Shown here: in pieces, positions 15,912 to 23,513 of the stretch
How the letters are laid out: each line of letters starts with the position of its first letter
How positions within the stretch are numbered: position 1 is the first letter of the stretch
Assembly (NCBI GenBank): GCA_964448135.1
Contig: CAYUVH010000010.1
Coordinates: 1 to 25,801 of the forward strand
Origin: CAYUVH01 sp964448135
GTDB lineage: Bacteria; Verrucomicrobiota; Verrucomicrobiia; Limisphaerales; UBA8199
Reading direction: 5' to 3'
DNA: 25,801 nucleotides
Notes under the pieces: generated by a model
Database searches by the model: none
What the model was told of the DNA's origin: nothing
What the model saw: only the letters and a program-made list of their open reading frames with translations
Position numbers and translations under genes: made by a program

Positions 15912-17149
15912 GAGGCTCCCTGCGGCTGAAAACGTCCGCGACGCGTATGTGCGTTCCTCACGATCTGGCGATTGTGTTGATGTCCGTTGCTCGTCGCCCG
16001 GGGGCTCGAGTTCGAGCGAGAGGAGGCCGGTTTCTTCCGATTGGCGTTTTCGATGGCGGCCAGAATCGTTTCTGCGATTTGCTCGGCTGCACGCGGGGCA
16101 TGCCATTGTGCGAGCGCCGAACGCATCTGCAACCGGCTCGGGCCGTCCTTGATGAGCGCCAGGGTGGCTTCCGCAAACCCGCCACGTTCCGCGTCCTTCT
16201 GTTCGATGCGCCGCGCCGCACCGCTTTCTTCAAAGGTCCGCGCGTTCAGCAATTGATGCTGATCCGCGGCGGCCGGGTAAGGGATCAAAAGGGCGGGCAC
16301 GCGCATCGCGGCAAATTCCGCGAGCGACGAGGCTCCCGCGCGGCTGATCGCAAATTCGGCGGCGCCCAGTGCCAGCTCCATGTTCACAAAAAACGGGTGC
16401 ACCTGCGCCCGCACTCCCGCGCGCTCGTAGGCCTGGCGGACCTGATCCGCTTCATTCGGACCTGTGAGATGGAGCCATTGCCATTCGCGCGCTTCGGCCG
16501 CGAGACGCGGCAACGCGTCCGTCATGAGGTGATTGATCGCGCTGGCGCCCTGGCTGCCACCCATCACCAAACCCATCGGTTGGCCGGGATCAAAACCCAA
16601 CGCCTTGCGGCAGCTCGCGGCTTCGCCGGGCTGCAATTTCCGGCGCACGGGCGTGCCGGTCACCGCGACACGGCGCGTGTGCAGCAGGCTGGCGGCGGCC
16701 GGGAAACCGACGAACGCGCAATTCACCAGCCAGGACAGCCAGCGATTCGCGCGGCCCGGGAAGGCGTTCGATTCGTGCAAAAATGTACGGGCGCGAAAAC
16801 GCTTCGCGGCCAGAATCGGCGGCGCGCTCGTAAACCCGCCCATCGCCAGCGCGGCTTGCGGCGGACGCGCGGCAAATTCCTGCCTGGCGACGCGATACGA
16901 AGCACCCATGCCGCGCATGAAAGCTATCTGTTTTCCCGCGGTAAGACCGACGGCCGGCAGGACCACCTTGTTCACGCCTTCAGAGTTGCCGGTTCCGATC
17001 TGGTCAATTTCCTTGCCGGACACCATCAATGTCACCGAACAACCGCGCTGCAAAAGTTGCTCGGCGACCGCCAGCCCCGGAAACAAATGTCCGCCCGTGC
17101 CACCGCACGCGATGGCCACCCGCAAGACTGAGCGTTCGTCGCCGTTCAT
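15908..17149 (-). CDS. murG: Lipid II-forming GlcNAc transferase MurG, with C-terminal tail
   Basis: This GT28 enzyme adds GlcNAc to lipid I on the cytoplasmic face of the membrane, giving lipid II. Motifs visible are GGTGGHLFP (16-24), MGGFTSAP (103-110), HESNAFPG (125-132), GGSQGA (197-202), SRAGASSLAE (269-278) and DQHQLLNA (296-303). The start ATG at 17147-17149 forms an ATGA overlap with the ftsW stop; codons further upstream lie within ftsW. At 413 residues it is some 45 longer than usual: the MurG fold ends near residue 365, and a basic Ser/Asn/Arg-rich tail follows that resembles nothing known to me. This tail lies where murC would normally begin. The enzyme call is firm; the tail may be disordered. 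Confidence 0.94.
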   Translation of the reverse strand: MNGDERSVLRVAIACGGTGGHLFPGLAVAEQLLQRGCSVTLMVSGKEIDQIGTGNSEGVNKVVLPAVGLTAGKQIAFMRGMGASYRVARQEFAARPPQAALAMGGFTSAPPILAAKRFRARTFLHESNAFPGRANRWLSWLVNCAFVGFPAAASLLHTRRVAVTGTPVRRKLQPGEAASCRKALGFDPGQPMGLVMGGSQGASAINHLMTDALPRLAAEAREWQWLHLTGPNEADQVRQAYERAGVRAQVHPFFVNMELALGAAEFAISRAGASSLAEFAAMRVPALLIPYPAAADQHQLLNARTFEESGAARRIEQKDAERGGFAEATLALIKDGPSRLQMRSALAQWHAPRAAEQIAETILAAIENANRKKPASSRSNSSPRATSNGHQHNRQIVRNAHTRRGRFQPQGAS

Positions 17150-18399
17150 AAGATGGTCTCCGTGGCTTCGCGGGCCCACTGACGGGCAAATACGCCACCG
17201 GGGGCGGACGCGTTACCGCGCTTGCGGGCCTGGGAGGTTTGCATTCGCCCACCTTTGCGACGGAACGGATTCGATTCGTCAAAATCCTTTTCCGCGGCAT
17301 TCTGTGGCGCGGAGCTTTCCCTCGCTTTGGCGTGGCGCGAAATGCTCAATAAAACGCCGACGCAGACGAGCATGACCAGCAAGTTGGATCCGCCGTAGCT
17401 GATGAACGGCAGGGGCAGTCCCTTGTTAGGCAGGGCGCTGGTCACCACGCCGATATTCACAAAAGCCTGTATCCCCATCAAAAAGGTCAAGCCCGAGCCC
17501 AAGAGCAGACCGAAAGTGTCCGCCGAGTTAACCGAAATATAAATTCCGCAAATAACAATCCCGATAAATCCGACCACGATGCCCAGAGTGGCCGCCAGTC
17601 CCAGTTCTTCGCCGATAATGGAGAGAATAAAATCCGTGTGCTGCTCCGGCACGAAGCCGTGCTTTTGGCGGCTGTCGCCCAGGCCCTTTCCGGCAGGCCC
17701 CCCGCTGCCAAGGGCGATCATCGCCTCATACGCCTGCAGGCCCTTGTCCTTTTTCGTCTCCTCCAGGTGCAACCAGGAATAAATGCGCTCCGAACGCATC
17801 GGATTGTGATAGATGAAAATGCCCAGCGCAGTCAGCGCAATGATGACCGGAGGCAGGAAATACTTCACGCGCATGCCGGCAATAAGCAGCACCATGCAGC
17901 CGACCGAACCGATGACGAGCGCGTTGCCCACATCCGGTTCTTTGAAAATCAGACCGACAACCACGGCGATCATCAACCCCGGAATGACCATGCCTTTCTT
18001 CCACTGCGGCATCTGGCGCTGGAATCGTTCACCGTACCAGGCCAGCGCGACCAGCAGCGCCAGCTTCGCGACCTCACTCGGCTGAAAGCTCAGGCCGGCG
18101 AAATTGAACCAGCGCCGCGCCTTCCCATGGACGGTTCCGATGTGCGGGATCAAAACGAGGATGAGCATCACCACGGAGATACCGAAGAGTATCCACCACA
18201 CTTTTTTCAACGAGCGGTAATCCATGACCGCCGCCACGAAGCAACCGATAAAACCGGCCCCGCACCAGATCAATTGTTTGGCCAGGAAGCTCATGCCTGA
18301 CTGAGGCGCGCTGGAGCTGTAGAGCATCACCATCCCCAGTGCCAGGAGGGCGGCAACGCAAAAAACCAGCACCGTGACTGCGGCCTTCATCGTCTTCAT
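17146..18399 (-). CDS. ftsW: Septal peptidoglycan polymerase FtsW (SEDS family)
   Basis: This 417-residue membrane protein has the SEDS fold, with about ten helices. Typical blocks are LYSSSAPQ near the N-terminus, KARRWFNFAGLSFQPSEVAK, GLGDSRQKHGFVPEQHTDFI in the large loop, and PLPFISYGGSNLL near the end. FtsW polymerises lipid II glycan strands at the septum with the transpeptidase FtsI, whose gene lies upstream in the same cluster. A basic, polar cytoplasmic tail of about 70 residues follows the last helix. The start is ATG 18397-18399, 144 bases after the LysM gene. The stop overlaps the murG start. Confidence 0.95.
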   Translation of the reverse strand: MKTMKAAVTVLVFCVAALLALGMVMLYSSSAPQSGMSFLAKQLIWCGAGFIGCFVAAVMDYRSLKKVWWILFGISVVMLILVLIPHIGTVHGKARRWFNFAGLSFQPSEVAKLALLVALAWYGERFQRQMPQWKKGMVIPGLMIAVVVGLIFKEPDVGNALVIGSVGCMVLLIAGMRVKYFLPPVIIALTALGIFIYHNPMRSERIYSWLHLEETKKDKGLQAYEAMIALGSGGPAGKGLGDSRQKHGFVPEQHTDFILSIIGEELGLAATLGIVVGFIGIVICGIYISVNSADTFGLLLGSGLTFLMGIQAFVNIGVVTSALPNKGLPLPFISYGGSNLLVMLVCVGVLLSISRHAKARESSAPQNAAEKDFDESNPFRRKGGRMQTSQARKRGNASAPGGVFARQWAREATETIL

Positions 18400-18543
18400 G
18401 AATTATTCCGTGCGCGCCTGCCCGCGCGCACCGCTCCCAACGCCGTCGGAAAAAGTGGACCTCGCCCGCCCGTGGGGACCCGGGCGGGGACATTTATCGC
18501 GTCAGGTGTCGGACCAGAGGTGATCCGGCCTGCGCGATCCATT

Positions 18544-19371
18544 TTAGTGAGGCGTTGCCGTGCTTCCTGCCGGAGCAACTGAACCGGCCGCGCCGGGATC
18601 CGAAGCCGGAGGTGGTGGAGTCGCCACGGTCGTGGTCGAGGACGCAGCCTTGGCCGGAATCTTCAACTTCTGCCCGACGGTGATGCGGTCGGTCTTCAGA
18701 TTGTTCGCGGTGCGCAGCGCCTTCACTGTCGTGCCGTGTTGCTTGGCGATCTTTTCAAGATTGTCGCCCGACTTCACGGAGTAAGCTTGCGAACCGTCGC
18801 TCGTATCAACCGCCGCGGCGGCTCCCGGCGCCGGAGACGTGGTCGCGGCAGCGGTTGCGGCGGGGATCTTCAACTTCTGGCCGGGCTTGAGTTTCGTGGA
18901 ATCGACGCCGGGATTGGCGGCGCCGATCGCCTTCATCGAAACACCGAAATGTTTTCCGATGCTGTAGAAACTGTCACCGGTGACAACGGTGTATTCCTGT
19001 TCGTTGCCCGGGGGAGGAGGCGGAGGCGGGGTCGTGGTGACTGTGGTAGTGCCGCCTGGTGGCGGGACCGGGGGAAGAGGATTTTCCACTGACGCCACAT
19101 GACCTGTGGGCGGCGGAGTCGTCGTCAAGTCGTTCGTGACGGGTGGGAGATTCGTGTTATCCACGAACGTCGGAGGCGTAGGCGTCTGGCCGGCCTGCTG
19201 CGTGCCGTCGTCTTTGCGGCAGCCCTGCATCAACAACCCCAACAACACGATGCCATTCACGGTGAGGGCGAAAAAGACGGCGACTTTGACTCGGGTTCGA
19301 GCCTGGTTTTTTTGCTCCTGCAAGGAGCCCGGCGCTTGGAAGGGAGACTGGTTGTTCATGGTAGTTGGCAC
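18544..19371 (-). CDS. Membrane-anchored protein with two LysM domains
   Basis: This 275-residue protein has a basic N-terminus, one membrane helix at about 27-49 ending in MQGC, then a Pro/Thr-rich linker (55-125) and two LysM domains: LysM1 at about 126-170 (EYTVVTGDSFYSIGKHFG) and LysM2 at about 196-239 (YSVKSGDNLEKIAKQHG). Both end in a GQKLKIPA repeat. The cysteine after the helix could be a lipid anchor, but MQGC is a poor lipobox, so a single-pass anchor is more likely. LysM domains bind GlcNAc-containing glycans such as peptidoglycan. Its place between murD-like and ftsW suggests a division-site wall-binding role, which is inference. No catalytic domain is present. Either ATG 19371 or the ATG four codons later (19359) could be the start. 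Confidence 0.85.
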   Translation of the reverse strand: MPTTMNNQSPFQAPGSLQEQKNQARTRVKVAVFFALTVNGIVLLGLLMQGCRKDDGTQQAGQTPTPPTFVDNTNLPPVTNDLTTTPPPTGHVASVENPLPPVPPPGGTTTVTTTPPPPPPPGNEQEYTVVTGDSFYSIGKHFGVSMKAIGAANPGVDSTKLKPGQKLKIPAATAAATTSPAPGAAAAVDTSDGSQAYSVKSGDNLEKIAKQHGTTVKALRTANNLKTDRITVGQKLKIPAKAASSTTTVATPPPPASDPGAAGSVAPAGSTATPH

Positions 19372-19455
19372 TGGGTGGATCGTTGACGGATCGGTGGCGG
19401 TTATGGTTGTTCGTGACTGCGTTTGCTGCCGGGCCGATTCCGGCCCCGCGGGCAG

Positions 19456-19493
19456 CTAAATTTTTTAATTAGTTTAATAACTTTTCCGGCGAC
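19456..19493 (-). promoter_or_regulatory. AT-rich island, candidate internal promoter
   Basis: A run of about 35 bases composed almost only of A and T interrupts an otherwise GC-rich operon, about 90-120 bases before the LysM gene start. It follows two hairpins at the end of the murD-like gene. This is the best candidate for a promoter that starts a second transcript for the LysM-ftsW-to-ftsZ part, but no clear -35/-10 pair with standard spacing can be named. Confidence 0.3.
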
Positions 19494-19502
19494 ACTCACC
19501 GG

Positions 19503-20921
19503 TCATACACGGGCACGGGCGATTCCACCGTGTATGTTGGGGTAGGCATTATGCACACCCCTACCTATTGATTTCACCGCCCGGCAAAAGATTTCGCCGA
19601 AATTCTGATAATCCCGGAAATCTTCAAGAACCGAACCGGCCGGTGAATACAAAACCACGTCGCCCGAGGCGGCATTTTCGGCCGCCTGAGCCACAGCTTC
19701 TAACACCGATGACGCAGTGGCGCAAGGGACAAAAAGGCTCCACGCGGAGCGCATTTTTTCGCCCGCGTCGCCGAGCAGAATCGCGCGTTTTACCCGGCGC
19801 GAAACGACCGGCCCGGCGTCATGAAAATCGTGAGCGACATCCCCGCCGCCGGCGATGAGCCAGACGTTCGGTTCGGCGCCTTTGCCGCGGCGCACGCCCA
19901 GCAAGGCCTGCTCGAGCGCGCCCGGATTGGAGCACTTGGCGTCGTTCACAAATTGCACGCCATTAATTTCGGCAGTGATCTCGAAACAATGCGGGCCGGG
20001 GGGAAACGTCTTCATCGTGTCCACCATGCATTCCAACGGCAGACGGAGCGCGTGACCGACTGCGAGCGCGGCCATCAAGTTTTCGGCATTGTGCGGTCCA
20101 CGCAAAAGGCAATGCGCGGTGTCGAGCAACGGTCCCGTCCAACCGGGCAGCCGGCTCACCACCATGCCGCGCTCCAGGCGCAAATCGGCGTCGGGATCGG
20201 TGGCGCTGAAAGTCACGAGCTTCGCCGGCAGCGGCGCGTCGAGTTGCTGGAACCAGCCGAGCGCTTCCCGCTGCACAATCGCCCAGTCGAAAGGTTGTTG
20301 ATTGCGAAACACGCGGCCACTCAGGCGGGCATACTCCTGGGTATCGGCGTACTGTCCCGTTCCGCCCGGGGTCAAGTTCGTGACCACTGCGACGCTGGGA
20401 CGGAAGGTCTCGGTCATTTCCAATTGCGACGCATTCACCTCGAGCACGAGATAATCGAGTTCCTTGCTCTGCTCCACTAGTCCGCACACCGGCCGCGTCA
20501 ACGGATCCGCGCGCACGGCCCGTTGATGATTGCTGGTTAAAGCGCGCTCGACCAATTCGGCCGTGGTGCTTTTTCCGTTGGTGCCGGTGACAGCGATGCA
20601 GAGACATTGGGACTGTTGATAACCCAGCTCGAGGTCGCCGATCATCGGCACGTGATTATCGTGCAGGGCCTGCACCATCGGTTTGGTCGCACCCCGGCTC
20701 ACGATGGCGAGGTTGTATTCCAAGCGCGGCGGTTCCTGAACACCCAGGGCCACTTCGATGCCCAGCGGACGGAGCCGGTTCGCGCCGGCGCGCAGGTCCG
20801 GCGTGTCGGCGCTATCCACGCCCACCACACGCGCCCCGCTGCGGCACAGCAGTTCACAGGCGGCGCGGCCGCTCTGGCCGAGGCCGACCACCAGCACTCT
20901 TTGATTATCCAGCTTCAGCAT
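19503..20921 (-). CDS. MurD-like protein lacking most MurD active-site residues
   Basis: This 472-residue protein has the MurD three-domain layout: an N-terminal Rossmann-like domain (VLVVGLGQSGRAA), a central ATP domain with intact P-loop TGTNGKST (Lys117), and a C-terminal domain. Real MurD adds D-Glu to UDP-MurNAc-L-Ala. Here the central DHxDR/H motif reads PGGTGQY (185-191), removing the catalytic His. The carbamylated Lys position is Ser201. The GGNIG region around 135-145 is replaced. The HR of the C-terminal domain reads HC (Cys312), DSKATN reads DAKCSN (327-332), DKG reads DVA (361-363) and SPACASFD reads SPAGSVLED. Retained are Glu161, GPHN (275-278) and Lys329. The frame is unbroken, so this is not simple decay. 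It may be a pseudoenzyme or a very divergent ligase. The ATG at 20919-20921 is the likely start; a TTG at 20925-20927 overlaps the mraY stop. Confidence 0.85.
   Translation of the reverse strand: MLKLDNQRVLVVGLGQSGRAACELLCRSGARVVGVDSADTPDLRAGANRLRPLGIEVALGVQEPPRLEYNLAIVSRGATKPMVQALHDNHVPMIGDLELGYQQSQCLCIAVTGTNGKSTTAELVERALTSNHQRAVRADPLTRPVCGLVEQSKELDYLVLEVNASQLEMTETFRPSVAVVTNLTPGGTGQYADTQEYARLSGRVFRNQQPFDWAIVQREALGWFQQLDAPLPAKLVTFSATDPDADLRLERGMVVSRLPGWTGPLLDTAHCLLRGPHNAENLMAALAVGHALRLPLECMVDTMKTFPPGPHCFEITAEINGVQFVNDAKCSNPGALEQALLGVRRGKGAEPNVWLIAGGGDVAHDFHDAGPVVSRRVKRAILLGDAGEKMRSAWSLFVPCATASSVLEAVAQAAENAASGDVVLYSPAGSVLEDFRDYQNFGEIFCRAVKSIGRGVHNAYPNIHGGIARARV
19504..19536. repeat. Inverted repeat over the murD-like stop codon
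   Basis: CATACACGG (19504-19512) and CCGTGTATG (19528-19536) are perfect 9-base inverted copies around a 15-base loop. The stop codon of the murD-like gene lies in one arm, so the repeat codes for the last residues of that protein. It could act as a processing or attenuation stem between murD-like and the LysM gene. Confidence 0.55.
19539..19561. repeat. Second hairpin next to the first, inside the murD-like 3' end
   Basis: GGGGT (19539-19543) pairs with ACCCC (19557-19561), and inside it GCAT (19546-19549) pairs with ATGC (19551-19554). It lies 2 bases from the preceding inverted repeat. The codons it covers form a tail beyond the usual end of MurD, so it may have been acquired as part of a repeat element. 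Confidence 0.45.
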
Positions 20922-20923
20922 GA

Positions 20924-22072
20924 TCAACGAATCTTCAACGAACTCAGCGCCACGACCGCGCAGAGCAGGCCGAGGATGTAAAACCGCGTCACCACCTGGG
21001 ACTCGTACCAGCCCTTCTTTTCAAAATGATGGTGAATGGGCGCCATGAGAAAAATGCGGCGGCCCGTGCCGTAACGGTGCCGGGTGTAACGAAACCACGT
21101 CGTCTGTAAAATCACCGAGCCGGCTTCCATCACGAACACTCCGCCGGCAATCGGCAGAATCAGCGGCTGATGAATCAGGACCGCCACGATGCCCAGCGCG
21201 CCGCCCAGCGCGAGCGAACCGGTATCCCCCATGAACACCTGGGCGGGATGACAGTTGAACCATAGGAAGCCCAGGCCGGCGCCCATCATCGCCGCGCAAA
21301 AAACGGTCAGCTCGCCGGCACCCGGCACGGCGGGAATTTGCAAATAGGCCGCGGCGTTTTTGTGGCCGGCCAGATAGGTGAGGACCAGGAAAACAAAGGA
21401 CACAATGATCGTGCAGCCGATGGCCAGGCCGTCCAATCCGTCGGTGAGATTCACGGCGTTGGAGCTGCCGACGATCGCCAGCGCGGTGATGATGACACCG
21501 ACGATGCCGGCGCCGGTCATGATGGGAAACTTGTAGAACGGCACCATGATTTCGGTCACGAGCTTGCTGGTGGAGGGCCGGTTCCACAGATAAATCGCGA
21601 TGAAGAGCGCGAGCGCGCCCTGCACCATGAGTTTCACCCGTGAGCGAGCACCGCCGCTGGTCTGCCGGATAATCTTGGCGTAGTCGTCGTAGAAGCCCAG
21701 GCCGGTCAAAACCACGAGCGAGAGCAGCGTCAGTTGGATCAGAGTGTTCCACTGCGCCCAGAGCAACGTCGTCAAATTGATCACGACCACAATCAGCATG
21801 CCGCCCATGGTCGGCGTGCCCTTCTTGCTGATGATGCGCGTGTTGAGGCCGCCGGCGGCTTCCGCTTTGTCGGCGTACTCCTGGCCAAACTTGAATCGCT
21901 TGAGCCACGTAATGAACCGCGGTCCGAGGCACCAGCTCAACACCAACGCCGTCACCGCCGCGCCCGCCGTGCGAAAGGTGATGTAATGAAACAGGCGCAG
22001 CGCCGACAGCCGCTCCGCCCACGGAGTCCCGGCCGCCAAGTCCTGCAAAGCCTGACTAATATAGTACAACAT
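20924..22072 (-). CDS. mraY: Phospho-MurNAc-pentapeptide translocase MraY
   Basis: This 382-residue membrane enzyme moves phospho-MurNAc-pentapeptide from UDP to undecaprenyl phosphate, giving lipid I. It has about ten helices and all key motifs: KKGTPTMGG (83-91), the catalytic DDYAK (129-133), NLTDGLDGLA (208-217), GDTGSLALGG (282-291) and MAPIHHHFEKKGW (343-355). The start is the ATG at 22070-22072, one base over the murF stop (TGATG), which suits translational coupling. The frame is open about 640 bases further upstream, but that part lies within murF and is not protein-like. The stop lies 3 bases before the ATG of the murD-like gene. Confidence 0.96.
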   Translation of the reverse strand: MLYYISQALQDLAAGTPWAERLSALRLFHYITFRTAGAAVTALVLSWCLGPRFITWLKRFKFGQEYADKAEAAGGLNTRIISKKGTPTMGGMLIVVVINLTTLLWAQWNTLIQLTLLSLVVLTGLGFYDDYAKIIRQTSGGARSRVKLMVQGALALFIAIYLWNRPSTSKLVTEIMVPFYKFPIMTGAGIVGVIITALAIVGSSNAVNLTDGLDGLAIGCTIIVSFVFLVLTYLAGHKNAAAYLQIPAVPGAGELTVFCAAMMGAGLGFLWFNCHPAQVFMGDTGSLALGGALGIVAVLIHQPLILPIAGGVFVMEAGSVILQTTWFRYTRHRYGTGRRIFLMAPIHHHFEKKGWYESQVVTRFYILGLLCAVVALSSLKIR

Positions 22073-23469
22073 CAGTTTTCCCGTCCGCTGGTGCCCGCCG
22101 CCAGCAATTCGGCCACCCGCTCGAGCCGCGCGGCCCGCGAGGCCTTCAACAACAACACGTCGCCCCGTCGCACAAAACTTTTCACGGCCGCCGCCGCCGA
22201 TTCCACATCCGCAAATTCGAGCACCCGCTTCAATCCGGCGCCGCGCGCGCCGCGCGCCATGATCGGCGCCATCTTGCCGATGGCGAAAAGCTGGCCCACG
22301 CCGAGTTCCGCCGCGCGACGGCCCACTTCCTCGTGGGCCTCTTCGCTGTAAGTTCCCAGCTCGGCCATGTCCCCGAGCACCGCCACGCGGCGGCCTTCGC
22401 ACGGCAAATCCTGCAAGGTCTGCAACGCGGCGAGCATGGAGTCCGCATTCGCGTTGTAGGCGTCGTTGAGCACGCGCACGCCGCGCCAGTCGCGGAGTTG
22501 CAACCGCATCTTCGGCGGCTTGCAACTTTCCAGGCCGCCTTCGATCTCGTTCCGCTCGAGTCCCAGTTCCGCGCCGACCGCGATGGCAAAGAGCGCGTTC
22601 ACGACCTGGTGTCGGCCGAGGAGATGAATGCGATACTCGCCGGCGTAGTCCGGGGCTGAGGCATTCACGAAGAAAGTCGCGCCATGCCGCTCGAGCCGGA
22701 CATCTGTCGCCCGCCAATCGTTGCCCGGGCCGATGCCGACGCGCGTCACTTCCGCGCGTGTACGGCGGGCGACCTCATTGCACCATTCGTTGTCGCCGTT
22801 GATAAAGAGTCGTCCCTCCCCGGGCAGCAACTCGGCGAGCCGCCCTTCCTCGCGGGCCACGCCGGCGAGGTCGGTGAAAAATTCCAGGTGCTCGCGTCCG
22901 ATGCTGGTGATGATGCCGTAGCGCGGAGCGACCATGACGACCAGCGGTTCGAGCTCGCCGGGATGATTGGTTCCCACTTCCAACACCGCGGCCTGGTGCG
23001 CCTTGCGCAGTTTAAGCAGCGTCAGCGGAACTCCGATTTCGTTGTTGAAGCTCGCCTCGCTCGCCAAGGTCGTCAGCTTCTGCTTAAGCACCGAGGCGAC
23101 CAGGTCCTTGGTGGTGGTTTTGCCGTTGGAACCGCCCACCGCGATCACGGGCAGGGTGAACCGTTTGCGGTACTCGGCGGCGAGCCGGCCCAGGGCCCGG
23201 CGTGGTTCGTCCACGGCAATAATTGCGCAGCCGGGCAGATTCGCCGGTGCCCGGCTGCGCGACACCACAACCGCTGCGATGCCTTTAGAGGCTGCTTCCG
23301 GAAGAAATTCGTGGGCGTCGAACTTGTCGCCTTTCAACGCGAAGAAGAGCGCGCCGGGGCTCGCCTTGCGCGAGTCGGTGCAGACCTTGCGCACGCGCGC
23401 GTCGGGCGAACCGCTCAACAACTCGCCATCACACGCGGCGGCAATATATTTCAATGACAGGGCTTCCAT
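22072..23469 (-). CDS. murF: UDP-MurNAc-tripeptide--D-alanyl-D-alanine ligase MurF
   Basis: This 465-residue Mur ligase adds D-Ala-D-Ala, made by Ddl, to the UDP-linked tripeptide. An N-terminal substrate domain (TDSRKASPGALFFALKG, 31-47) is followed by the P-loop GGSNGKTTT (112-120), FNNEIGVPLTLL (141-152), EVGTNHPGE (164-172) and IGREHLEFF (190-198). The C-terminal domain has LNDAYNANADSM and GDMAELG. The residue matching the carbamylated Lys of most Mur ligases (VAxxKGE) appears to be Glu208 (VAREEGR). Other motifs are intact, so this is very likely a working MurF. The start is ATG 23467-23469, 44 bases after the small gene. In many clusters murE lies just upstream of murF; it is absent here. 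Confidence 0.94.
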   Translation of the reverse strand: MEALSLKYIAAACDGELLSGSPDARVRKVCTDSRKASPGALFFALKGDKFDAHEFLPEAASKGIAAVVVSRSRAPANLPGCAIIAVDEPRRALGRLAAEYRKRFTLPVIAVGGSNGKTTTKDLVASVLKQKLTTLASEASFNNEIGVPLTLLKLRKAHQAAVLEVGTNHPGELEPLVVMVAPRYGIITSIGREHLEFFTDLAGVAREEGRLAELLPGEGRLFINGDNEWCNEVARRTRAEVTRVGIGPGNDWRATDVRLERHGATFFVNASAPDYAGEYRIHLLGRHQVVNALFAIAVGAELGLERNEIEGGLESCKPPKMRLQLRDWRGVRVLNDAYNANADSMLAALQTLQDLPCEGRRVAVLGDMAELGTYSEEAHEEVGRRAAELGVGQLFAIGKMAPIMARGARGAGLKRVLEFADVESAAAAVKSFVRRGDVLLLKASRAARLERVAELLAAGTSGREN

Positions 23470-23513
23470 GCAGTTGCTCGGACGCCGGCCGGGCCGGATC
23501 CTGGCTCGGATAT

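Noticed and set aside
14269..16152. Plus-strand open frame of 627 codons
   Set aside because: It lies antisense to ddl and murB, both with full motif sets. Long antisense frames are common in GC-rich DNA, and the translation shows no domain.
19503..20921. Frameshift or pseudogene decay as the cause of lost MurD motifs
   Set aside because: The frame is unbroken, MurD-like sequence continues on both sides of each altered motif, and length is near normal, so local frame errors do not explain the changes.
22073..22717. Possible N-terminal extension of MraY
   Set aside because: The upstream frame lies entirely within murF, is Arg/Ala-rich and shows no domain, while the ATG at 22072 gives a normal-length MraY.
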